Assembly: GCA_002496955.1 (NCBI GenBank)
Contig: DALZ01000038.1
Span: 1 to 14,531, forward strand
Direction: 5' to 3'
Length of the DNA: 14,531 nucleotides
Origin: Euryarchaeota archaeon UBA128
GTDB lineage: Archaea > Thermoplasmatota > Poseidoniia > Poseidoniales > Poseidoniaceae
Positions within the stretch are counted from its first letter, which is position 1, and every line of letters begins with the position of its first letter. Below, one piece after another: positions 8,590 through 14,531 of the stretch. The position numbers and the translations under genes are program-made. The notes beneath the pieces were generated by a model. It was given only the letters and a program-made list of their open reading frames with translations, had not been told where the DNA came from and did not search any database.

Positions 8590-9486
8590 TCACACCGCCT
8601 TGTGTCGATATACTGGCCATTCAACGATGGCATTTCCAGTTCCAATTATGGTGCCATATCCGTGCAGTATTGCAGGATATTTTGGGACTTCGAGAGTGGA
8701 CAGCAACCATGTGAATGCGCCACCGTCTGTTTCGGCAATAGCCTGCTCGGTGAATTCCGGCATTTCATCGATTATCCTTTGGCATTGACCAGACTTCATG
8801 TAATCAATTATTCGCATATCCCAGAGATGCATGGCGTGGCTCGTGATATGTTCTTTACTCATGTCTTCAGGTATTTCAGACTCTGTCGTGAAGTGCCTAT
8901 GTGATAACGAATTGCTGGCTAATACGACAACCTTCTTGCCGCTTTCTAAAATCGCCTCACGAGTAACTCTGCCCAATTCAATCATCATTTCTTGCATGAC
9001 TTCAACCGAATAATATGCTCTAGAGCGGTTACTTGAAATCACGACGAGCGGCTTATCCCACTGCGGCCTGAACATGTGTCCTGTGGTGATAGTACCATAG
9101 TCGACGCGGAAATCAGGATTGGTCATCATCCTTACTGCTAGTCCAGCACTCTCTGCTTTGTCATGGATTTGTTTTGCTAACTCGACGTCAACATTCATGT
9201 CATAATGATAGCGAAATAAGTTTGGAAATACTGGATCGACTGAAAGGCTCTGAAAGTTCTCCAGGCCTAAGAAGTGAGTTCCTACATAAGTCTGCCAATG
9301 CGGGGAGAGAATGACGATGGCATCGTATTCGACACCCTTGAGTGATTCACGTAATCGCTCATAGCCCCATCTCAACTGCTCCCATCCTCCTTCAGCAACG
9401 GGTTCATTCTGTTCGGGATTCTCTGCATAAACTAAGTGTGGTGGGTGGGGTGCCAAGCAACCCGCAACTATTTCGCCCTGCGCCAT
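8590..9486 (-). CDS. amnB: 2-aminophenol 1,6-dioxygenase beta (catalytic) subunit, LigB family
   Basis: The 298-residue protein is a class III extradiol dioxygenase that opens the ring of 2-aminophenol-type substrates next to the amino group, using Fe(II) and O2. It resembles characterised AmnB proteins closely along its whole length. Expected iron ligands are His14 (APHPPH), His63 (SPHW) and Glu252 (AETDGGAFTW). Tyr130 (VDYGT) and His196 (SNSLSHRHF) match the active-site Tyr and acid-base His. Each sits one residue beyond my remembered numbering for the Comamonas enzyme. The start at 9486 gives MAQGEIVAG, the N-terminus usual for the family; the longer frame to 9552 would put the likely TATA box inside the gene. 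It is coupled to the alpha/deaminase fusion 2 bases downstream, and the two should form the alpha-beta enzyme. Related substrates (catechols, 3-hydroxyanthranilate-like compounds) cannot be excluded. Confidence 0.9.
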   Translation of the reverse strand: MAQGEIVAGCLAPHPPHLVYAENPEQNEPVAEGGWEQLRWGYERLRESLKGVEYDAIVILSPHWQTYVGTHFLGLENFQSLSVDPVFPNLFRYHYDMNVDVELAKQIHDKAESAGLAVRMMTNPDFRVDYGTITTGHMFRPQWDKPLVVISSNRSRAYYSVEVMQEMMIELGRVTREAILESGKKVVVLASNSLSHRHFTTESEIPEDMSKEHITSHAMHLWDMRIIDYMKSGQCQRIIDEMPEFTEQAIAETDGGAFTWLLSTLEVPKYPAILHGYGTIIGTGNAIVEWPVYRHKAV

Positions 9487-9510
9487 GTGGTGGCGTAGCA
9501 GTAGGTTGGC

Positions 9511-9521
9511 TATATCATAAA
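9511..9521 (-). promoter_or_regulatory. TATA-like element of the dioxygenase operon
   Basis: TTTATGATATA on the minus strand is centred about 30 bases before the ATG at 9486. Archaeal initiation about 25 bases downstream would fall within a few bases of that ATG, giving a leaderless or nearly leaderless message. This agrees with the absence of a Shine-Dalgarno site there. It lies in the 90-base divergent gap (9487-9576) shared with the + strand membrane protein. Confidence 0.45.
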
Positions 9522-9530
9522 CGGATAATC

Positions 9531-9539
9531 GGATAAATT
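9531..9539 (+). promoter_or_regulatory. Weak TATA-like element of the small membrane-protein gene
   Basis: GGATAAATT on the plus strand is centred about 42 bases before the ATG at 9577. It is the best AT-rich candidate in the short gap, but the match is poor and the implied leader carries no clear ribosome site. Confidence 0.2.
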
Positions 9540-9576
9540 CCCTAAGACTCAAACACCAGCAAATATTGGCCAGTGT

Positions 9577-10077
9577 ATGGACGAGACTAACAGTGAAACG
9601 TCACTATACGCTAGTTCGTCTAATGAGTCTAATCTTGATCGAGTGGAAGGACTAGACTTTCAAACAGGTTTTCGGCATATAATCGCCCCTGCGGTATTTG
9701 GCGTGATTGTCGGCATCATCTTTCAACAATATATCACACCTATCTACGGGTATCCATCTCCACCACAGGGGGCAATTTTATGCTCGGTACTACTTTCTCC
9801 GCTGCTGTATTTTACTTTAGTAAGGGACCAAGCCTCCCGGTGGTATGAGTATACGTTGGGTCTGGCGCTACCCGGAACAATTTTTTTCATGGTATGGTTT
9901 TCTGGCTGGGGCGCTTTATTTTGCGGTGGCTATGGCGCCCTTTTGTTGTGGGTGTGGATTTCAACCTCATGGGGGCGGTTTGAACTGCCGCCGTTTAGGT
10001 ATGGTGTTTGGCACGCCTTCGCAGTAGATATCGGCGCATTTTCGGGAGCACTGCTGTTCTACAGCGTAGGTCTATGA
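9577..10077 (+). CDS. Small multi-pass membrane protein of unknown function
   Basis: I do not recognise this 166-residue protein. Residues 1-30 are polar and Ser/Glu/Asn-rich. Four to five hydrophobic segments follow, at about 34-52, 65-83, 92-110, 112-130 and 145-165, with many Trp, Tyr and Gly (for example MVWFSGWGALF, LLLWVWIS). No catalytic or metal-binding motif is visible. It is the only + strand gene between 5661 and the right end. It diverges from the dioxygenase operon across 90 bases, and its last 6 bases overlap the end of panB on the other strand. Coding is supported by a full-length frame with a coherent membrane pattern and an end that abuts the neighbour exactly. A role in transporting a pathway compound is possible but unsupported. 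Confidence 0.7.
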   Translation: MDETNSETSLYASSSNESNLDRVEGLDFQTGFRHIIAPAVFGVIVGIIFQQYITPIYGYPSPPQGAILCSVLLSPLLYFTLVRDQASRWYEYTLGLALPGTIFFMVWFSGWGALFCGGYGALLLWVWISTSWGRFELPPFRYGVWHAFAVDIGAFSGALLFYSVGL

Positions 10078-10893
10078 AGTATAACTTTCAGAGTCATTAG
10101 GAAAGTCGCCGCTGCGGACATCGCTGCAATAGTGCTCAACTGCACTGTGTATCGATTCGGCAAGATTCAGGTAGCGTCGTAGAAATCGCGGTGAGAAATC
10201 CATTGTTATCCCAAGTAGGTCGTGCAAAACCAATACTTGGCCATCACAATCAGGACCGGCGCCAATTCCTATGGTTGGAATGCTGACTGCCTCACTAACT
10301 TGCTTTGCTAAATCACGGGGAATTTTTTCTAAAACGATGGCAAAACATCCTGCCGCTTCGAGAATTTTTGCATCTTCAATTAATTTCGCGGCTTCGTCGT
10401 CTTCTTTTGCCCTAACGGTGTATGTGCCGAATTTGTATATTGATTGCGGGGTCAATCCTAGATGCCCCATTACTGGAATACCAGCCGTCAAAATGCGTTT
10501 TATAGACTCGACAATTTCTTCGCCGCCTTCCAATTTTACGGCATGGCCCTCGGCTTCTTTCATTATTCTTATTGCTGATTCAAGAGCAATTGCTGAATTA
10601 CCTTGGTAGGTCCCAAAAGGCATATCGACGACAATTAATGCACGGTCTACCGCTCGTTTGACACACTGTGCATGGTAAATCATGTGGTCTAGAGTCATTG
10701 GAACTGTGGTTACTTGTCCAGCCATAACGTTTGACGCAGAATCTCCAACCAGTATGACATCAACACCACCGCTGTCAACCAGCTTTGCTAGCGAATAATC
10801 GTAGGCGGTAAGCATAGTAATTTTCTCACCGGCTCGTTTCATTTCTTGAAGCGTGTGCGTCGTGACTTTTTTCGCTTGACCGTGAACGGACAT
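10072..10893 (-). CDS. panB: 3-methyl-2-oxobutanoate hydroxymethyltransferase (ketopantoate synthesis)
   Basis: PanB transfers a hydroxymethyl group from methylene-tetrahydrofolate (or an archaeal analogue) to 2-oxoisovalerate, giving ketopantoate for coenzyme A synthesis. The 273-residue protein has the usual length and all hallmark segments: metal-binding Asp51 (VGDSASN) and Asp90 (VVDMPFG), Lys120 and Glu122 (KLEGG), GHLGLTPQS (143-151), Glu189 (VLEKIP), and GIGAGPDCDGQVLVLHDLLG (209-228). The ATG at 10893 has GGTG 5 bases upstream. A TTTGATAAT element (10932-10940, minus strand) could provide its own promoter. Its TAG stop overlaps the tail of the convergent membrane-protein gene. It is a housekeeping gene with no evident link to the ring-cleavage genes on either side. 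Confidence 0.95.
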   Translation of the reverse strand: MSVHGQAKKVTTHTLQEMKRAGEKITMLTAYDYSLAKLVDSGGVDVILVGDSASNVMAGQVTTVPMTLDHMIYHAQCVKRAVDRALIVVDMPFGTYQGNSAIALESAIRIMKEAEGHAVKLEGGEEIVESIKRILTAGIPVMGHLGLTPQSIYKFGTYTVRAKEDDEAAKLIEDAKILEAAGCFAIVLEKIPRDLAKQVSEAVSIPTIGIGAGPDCDGQVLVLHDLLGITMDFSPRFLRRYLNLAESIHSAVEHYCSDVRSGDFPNDSESYTS

Positions 10894-10945
10894 GGTTACA
10901 CCACTTGCTTAGGAGTTTTGAAGGTCACGCCATTATCAAACGGGT

Positions 10946-11671
10946 TTAGACATCCATTTCCGCTAGAAATCTAGTTAATTGTAAGAATACTTCTTTTAGA
11001 TCAGGACAAGAAAGTAACTGATACTTGTATTCGGGGTCGCTGACTGTGAGGGCGGCAACGGCAAACATCGATGATGAGCTCTCATCAATGACCATTTCTG
11101 TGCGGTCCTCAATCCAATCTTCTAGAGCATCTTTTTCGATTTGTAGGATTCCACCAATCTTGCTTAGTATTCCATTAAGCGTTGCCCGCAGTTCGGTTTG
11201 TTGGAATGCTGTTAACTCATGTGCATCGTCGAGAAATGTCACCTCAGCTGAGAGATATAGTTTTGAGTGTTCACTGTCTTCGGGAATGCGCTGTAGTATC
11301 GTTTCAAGGTCTGGTAAGATTCCCATTTCCGGAATTAAATCTGCCATACTTTCGTCTTCGAAAGGCGGCAATGCAGGGTCTATTACTCGGTCGATTTTAA
11401 AACGCCGTCGCCCGACGAATTCAATAAAGTGATTGCTTCCTTTGGTTTCATGTGAAATTATTTCTGCTTCACAACCAAATGCCCTAGGTCCATTCCAGCC
11501 ATTGTGGAAACTTAGTGGGTCGGTCATTATCATACCAAATGGTTTGTCGTCGAGTAAACAGTCATCTAGCATTTGCCGATATCTTGGCTCAAAGATTCTC
11601 AAACTTTGGATTTCTCCGGGAACCAACACCATTGGAAGAACAAACAATGGTAAATTACCGGTGTCGGCCAT
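10946..11671 (-). CDS. LON substrate-binding-domain protein
   Basis: The 241-residue protein consists of the N-terminal (LON) domain found in Lon proteases but has no AAA+ ATPase or Ser-Lys protease part. The signature is near the start: LPLFVLPMVLVPGE (7-20), then IFEPRYRQML (26-35), GMIM (46-49), FGCEAEI (65-71) and GRRRFKI (87-93). The second half (about 115-240) is helical with many acidic residues. Stand-alone LON-domain proteins are common in bacteria and occur in archaea; they are thought to bind unfolded or specific proteins, but no enzymatic role is established. It starts at an ATG without a clear Shine-Dalgarno. TTGATAAG centred 26 bases upstream (11693-11700, minus strand) would suit a leaderless message. 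It lies between panB and the aldehyde dehydrogenase on the same strand. Confidence 0.85.
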   Translation of the reverse strand: MADTGNLPLFVLPMVLVPGEIQSLRIFEPRYRQMLDDCLLDDKPFGMIMTDPLSFHNGWNGPRAFGCEAEIISHETKGSNHFIEFVGRRRFKIDRVIDPALPPFEDESMADLIPEMGILPDLETILQRIPEDSEHSKLYLSAEVTFLDDAHELTAFQQTELRATLNGILSKIGGILQIEKDALEDWIEDRTEMVIDESSSSMFAVAALTVSDPEYKYQLLSCPDLKEVFLQLTRFLAEMDV

Positions 11672-11707
11672 GAGCGAATGTCGCTAGGTTTGCTTATCAA
11701 GAGTTGT

Positions 11708-13144
11708 TCAATCATCTTTTACACAGATGTTGCACAATTCAGAAAAGAAATTTAGTGACCAATCGCCGCCTTCTCGTCCAACACCTGAGTTTTTGACGCC
11801 TCCAAATGGGGTTCTAAGGTCGCGATGTAGCCATGTGTTGACCCAAAGAATACCGCTGTCAATTTGATTTGCTACAGCCACACCCCGCGCCCTATCTCCG
11901 GTCCAAATCGACCCGGCAAGCCCATATTGAGTAATGTTGGCCATCCGAATCGCTTCCTCGTCTGTGGTGAAGCGGTGAATTGTAGCAACAGGTCCGAATA
12001 TTTCTTCAACTGCGCAGCGTGAGTCGATATTCAGATTTGCTATGAGCGTTGGCGCAACAAATGCTCCGTTAGCATTGGGTGGAGGTATAGTAAATTCAGA
12101 ACCTGTTAGTATCTCACCACCTTCTGACTTAGCCAAATCTATGTAAGAGTGAATCTTATCCTTGTGAGCAATTGAGATTACTGAACCAATATCGGTGTCA
12201 CGATGTTTGGGATTACCAACCTTCATTGCTTCGACTTCTTCGACCAATAAATCAACAAATTCGTGGTAAATCTTGTCGGCAACAAGAATACGAGAGCCAC
12301 ATAAACAAACTTGCCCTGAATTGGTAAATGCGGCTCTAGCTGCGCCTTTTGCTGCCGAGGCTAAGTCGACATCATCGAGGATTATGGTGGCGTTTTTACC
12401 ACCCAGTTCCAATGATAATTTCTTGAACATTGGTGCTGCAGTCCGAGCGACGATCTTACCTGTCTCAGTTCCCCCGGTAAACGAAATCGCTCGTATTTCT
12501 GGGTGCTCAACAATCGCCTGACCAACCGTTGAACCAAGCCCTTGTACTATGTTTATCACCCCTTTGGGAAAATCAATTGAGTCTAATACCTCACAGAGTA
12601 AATTTGCAGTAGAAGGGGTCAGTTCACTGGGTTTGGCAATAATTGTATTACCCATTACTAACGCTGGCGCAATTTTCCAAGATAGCAGATAAAGTGGTAA
12701 ATTCCAAGGAGTAATTAGACCTACAACTCCAACGGGTTTTCGAATAACGTAGTTTGTTGCGTCATCCATTCTAAATTCTAAGTCTGCGATAGATTTCGCA
12801 TGATCGGCAAAAAATGAGAAATTGGTAATGCTTCTTTCTGCATCCACTCGCTCAGCAAGTGAAATCGGTTTTCCGGTATCCTCGCACTCTAACCGAGCAA
12901 TGTCCGCTTTACGCTGTTCTAAGCCATCGGCGATTTGTCGCAGCCAATCGATGCGTTCATTGATGGTTAATTTCGACCAATTTGAAAACGCAGATTTGGC
13001 GGCATTCACCGCTGAGTTAACATCATCATGACTTGAATCTGGTATCATTGAATTTAATTCACCGTTAGCCGGATTTAGATTCGGTAGATAATTTCCATCG
13101 ATTGGCGGAGTAAATTTACCATCGATGAAATTTTCAATTTGCAA
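11708..13144 (-). CDS. amnC: 2-aminomuconate/2-hydroxymuconate semialdehyde-type aldehyde dehydrogenase
   Basis: This 478-residue NAD(P)-dependent aldehyde dehydrogenase is of full length. Seen are PWNLP (146-150) with Asn148, Lys171 in AKPSE, FTGGTETG (222-229), the general base Glu246 (LELGGKN), catalytic Cys280 in GQVCLCGSR, and EEIFGPV (380-386). The C-L-C-G-S-R form and Arg104 in the DTGKP...RSITNF region are typical of 2-aminomuconate and 2-hydroxymuconate semialdehyde dehydrogenases (AmnC, ALDH8A1-like); that Arg binds the substrate carboxylate in characterised enzymes. With the dioxygenase and deaminase nearby, the likely reaction is 2-aminomuconate semialdehyde to 2-aminomuconate. 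The start is a TTG, supported by a strong GAGGTG (13150-13155) 5 bases upstream. It follows the asparaginase-like gene by 2 bases. The general family is certain; the exact substrate is inferred. Confidence 0.85.
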   Translation of the reverse strand: MQIENFIDGKFTPPIDGNYLPNLNPANGELNSMIPDSSHDDVNSAVNAAKSAFSNWSKLTINERIDWLRQIADGLEQRKADIARLECEDTGKPISLAERVDAERSITNFSFFADHAKSIADLEFRMDDATNYVIRKPVGVVGLITPWNLPLYLLSWKIAPALVMGNTIIAKPSELTPSTANLLCEVLDSIDFPKGVINIVQGLGSTVGQAIVEHPEIRAISFTGGTETGKIVARTAAPMFKKLSLELGGKNATIILDDVDLASAAKGAARAAFTNSGQVCLCGSRILVADKIYHEFVDLLVEEVEAMKVGNPKHRDTDIGSVISIAHKDKIHSYIDLAKSEGGEILTGSEFTIPPPNANGAFVAPTLIANLNIDSRCAVEEIFGPVATIHRFTTDEEAIRMANITQYGLAGSIWTGDRARGVAVANQIDSGILWVNTWLHRDLRTPFGGVKNSGVGREGGDWSLNFFSELCNICVKDD

Positions 13145-13146
13145 CC

Positions 13147-14259
13147 TTACACCTCAATATCATAGGTCCATCGGTCCTTGTCGGGATCCCATTCATCCCA
13201 AGTATCGATAGTGCTGAGTTTTTTATGATATTCCGGTGGCACAATACCTGGAACAATGAACGCTTTCTGACGATGAAGCGGATATGGATTTCTCAAATCA
13301 ATACCGAGTACCCCTAATACCGCTCTTGCGACATACCATGTGGCTTGAGAATTCCAGCCGTGCGCAATCTTAATCACTACTCCTAAGCCTTTTGGGTAGT
13401 CATCGTGTTCTATTGCTAGACCGAGTAAACCATCAGCACCCTCTTTCGCAATAACTTTACCCTCGCCAGCCTTTAGAATGGTCGAATCCAGTCGATTAAA
13501 TCCACCAACTAAGTCTGGGTGTCTCACCATTGCTTCCCAAATCCAATCATTATCCTTATCACGCACAAGACCTGCATAAATTTGTGCTAATTCGGCCACG
13601 GTGTTTGATACTGTGGGCAACCCACAGCCGTCCTTGGCAATTCTCAGCGGTTTCCAATCTTGACCTAAATAATTCCTTATTTCGTCCAAATATGCTTGGA
13701 AAACTTGGTGTCCCGGCAGAGTATAGCCGGCGCGATTCCAACCTTTTTTGCGACATCCGTGAAGGATTGCCGAGTGTTCTCCAGAGCAAGTGTGATACCA
13801 CCTTCTGGGTCGCCGGACCTGCCTGCCAAACTGAATTAACGGCACATCAAGTGGTGTCAGCATAAGCGGCCATTCTTCCTCAGATAGCAATGATTGTGCT
13901 GCCGCCACATGTTCGGTATCACCGTTATGTGAAGCGACGGATATGGCTTTTTGCTCCCAAGTTGTATTACTTAGTTCATCGGTAAATGCCTTTAGCATAA
14001 ATGGTTTCATCATCGACCTACCATAGCACAGAACATTGCCCCCAAAGGAGTGTATCACCTCATTACCATGAGCCCATGCCACAGCTCCATGAATAGTAGT
14101 TTCAGAAACACCATTTCTCCGGTAGTCGACCAAAGGTTCCCAGTCGACCTCCCGACCCGTAGGGATGCCTTCTACGATTTCTCCTAGGGATGATTCAGGA
14201 TACATCGAGCTGCCGGGTTTACCTTCACGTACTGCGGAGGGGGTTTTTTTTGTGCTCAT
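13147..14259 (-). CDS. Asparaginase II-family (Rhizobium etli type) protein with altered zinc site
   Basis: The 370-residue protein belongs to the asparaginase II family (Rhizobium etli AnsA/ReAV type), which hydrolyses L-asparagine to aspartate and ammonia. Matching elements are Ser82 and Lys85 in RSMMKPF, Ser110 in ASHNGD, Cys158 in HTCSGEHSA, Cys212 in DGCGLPT, and Lys272 in AKEGADG. In family members the cysteine motif is CSGKH, whose Lys helps bind zinc in the R. etli enzyme; here it is Glu161 (codon GAA). That may shift metal binding or substrate, so the protein may be an amidase for another compound. The ATG at 14259 overlaps the previous stop as ATGA and has GGGGGA 7 bases upstream, so translation is probably coupled. 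The frame to 14328 is open further but overlaps the upstream gene by more than 70 bases. Codons 4-8 contain an A8-C5 run. Confidence 0.8.
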   Translation of the reverse strand: MSTKKTPSAVREGKPGSSMYPESSLGEIVEGIPTGREVDWEPLVDYRRNGVSETTIHGAVAWAHGNEVIHSFGGNVLCYGRSMMKPFMLKAFTDELSNTTWEQKAISVASHNGDTEHVAAAQSLLSEEEWPLMLTPLDVPLIQFGRQVRRPRRWYHTCSGEHSAILHGCRKKGWNRAGYTLPGHQVFQAYLDEIRNYLGQDWKPLRIAKDGCGLPTVSNTVAELAQIYAGLVRDKDNDWIWEAMVRHPDLVGGFNRLDSTILKAGEGKVIAKEGADGLLGLAIEHDDYPKGLGVVIKIAHGWNSQATWYVARAVLGVLGIDLRNPYPLHRQKAFIVPGIVPPEYHKKLSTIDTWDEWDPDKDRWTYDIEV

Positions 14260-14531
14260 TGCATTTCCCCCACGATTTTTTCCACCAAGGGCACAACTTT
14301 TGACATGTATGCCGTCATGTTCCGACAAACCCGGTCGCTATCATGATTGAAAAAGTCAAACCAAGCCATAATTGTGTCATTGATATCAAAGCGTTCAACG
14401 ATTTGTTGAGCAATTTGTTTGGGGTTACCAATCAACGCATTATTGGCTGCTTTCAAAACTTTAGCAGGGTCAATCGTTCCTTCTAACGCGTTCCAATACG
14501 CCTGCAGGGCTTGTTCTGCCTCGCGATGAGC
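14256..14531 (-). CDS. Luciferase-like (LLM class) flavin-dependent monooxygenase, C-terminal fragment
   Basis: The frame is open to the right edge, so the start lies outside the window; only the last 91 residues are visible. GNPKQIAQQIVERF followed by IMAWFDFFNHDSDRV and a closing segment ending VVPLVEKIVGEMQ is the usual C-terminal pattern of luciferase-like monooxygenases: a G-x-P-x-x-I helix, an aromatic strand, then a helix with V-x-P. Such enzymes use FMNH2 or F420 to oxidise varied organic compounds, and the fragment does not show which. Its stop overlaps the start of the asparaginase-like gene by 4 bases (ATGA), so it is part of the same operon with that gene and the aldehyde dehydrogenase. 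It could supply an oxygenated intermediate to the pathway, but this is only inferred from position. Confidence 0.65.
   Translation of the reverse strand, partial: AHREAEQALQAYWNALEGTIDPAKVLKAANNALIGNPKQIAQQIVERFDINDTIMAWFDFFNHDSDRVCRNMTAYMSKVVPLVEKIVGEMQ

Noticed and set aside
9487..9552. N-terminal extension of the dioxygenase beta subunit by 22 residues
   Set aside because: Family members begin at M-x-G-E-I. The extension would contain the likely TATA box.
10072..11671. PanB and the LON-domain protein as parts of the ring-cleavage pathway
   Set aside because: PanB serves coenzyme A synthesis and the LON-domain protein has no known metabolic role. Position alone does not support a shared process.
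13530..13865. A + strand frame of 111 residues opposite the asparaginase-like gene
   Set aside because: It is antisense to conserved family motifs and has no ribosome site or recognisable content.
1..14531. CRISPR arrays, tRNA or rRNA genes, insertion sequences, phage genes
   Set aside because: No regular short repeats with spacers, no tRNA-like arms, no transposase or integrase, and almost all the sequence is taken by ordinary genes.

Overview
The window looks like a chromosomal segment of a planktonic marine archaeon, most likely a Marine Group II euryarchaeon (Poseidoniales). That assignment is inference. It rests on the very long Ig-like surface proteins with one C-terminal membrane helix and acidic, Trp/Tyr-rich cytoplasmic tails, on TATA-like elements placed about 25 nt before leaderless-looking starts, and on GGTG or GAGGTG ribosome sites matching the archaeal anti-Shine-Dalgarno. 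The DNA is AT-leaning and gene-dense, with no gap over 300 bases. I see no RNA genes, CRISPR arrays or insertion sequences.

Left part (1-5635, + strand): two tandem genes for large cell-surface proteins, the first cut by the window edge. Each carries eight recognisable Ig-like repeats of about 80-108 residues marked by a D-x-x-x-N type motif. Each then has one membrane helix, a D/E/Y-rich juxtamembrane stretch, and a short Trp/Tyr-rich end. They overlap or nearly touch and look like a paralogous operon pair.

Middle and right part (5661-14531, mostly - strand): an APC-type amino-acid permease; a fused protein joining the non-catalytic alpha subunit of 2-aminophenol 1,6-dioxygenase to a RidA-family 2-aminomuconate deaminase; the catalytic beta subunit of that dioxygenase; a small divergent membrane protein; PanB; a LON-domain protein; a 2-aminomuconate/2-hydroxymuconate semialdehyde-type aldehyde dehydrogenase; an asparaginase II-family protein; and the C-terminal end of a luciferase-like flavin monooxygenase.

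Together the dioxygenase, the aldehyde dehydrogenase and the deaminase domain would take a 2-aminophenol-type ring through 2-aminomuconate semialdehyde and 2-aminomuconate to 4-oxalocrotonate, releasing ammonia. The enzymes for the rest of the lower meta-cleavage pathway are not in the window. The tightly coupled monooxygenase - asparaginase-like - dehydrogenase operon suggests upstream steps (oxygenation, amide cleavage) on an unknown nitrogen-containing substrate, possibly brought in by the permease. The alpha-subunit/deaminase fusion, and an asparaginase-family protein whose expected zinc-binding lysine is a glutamate, are the two points most worth following up.
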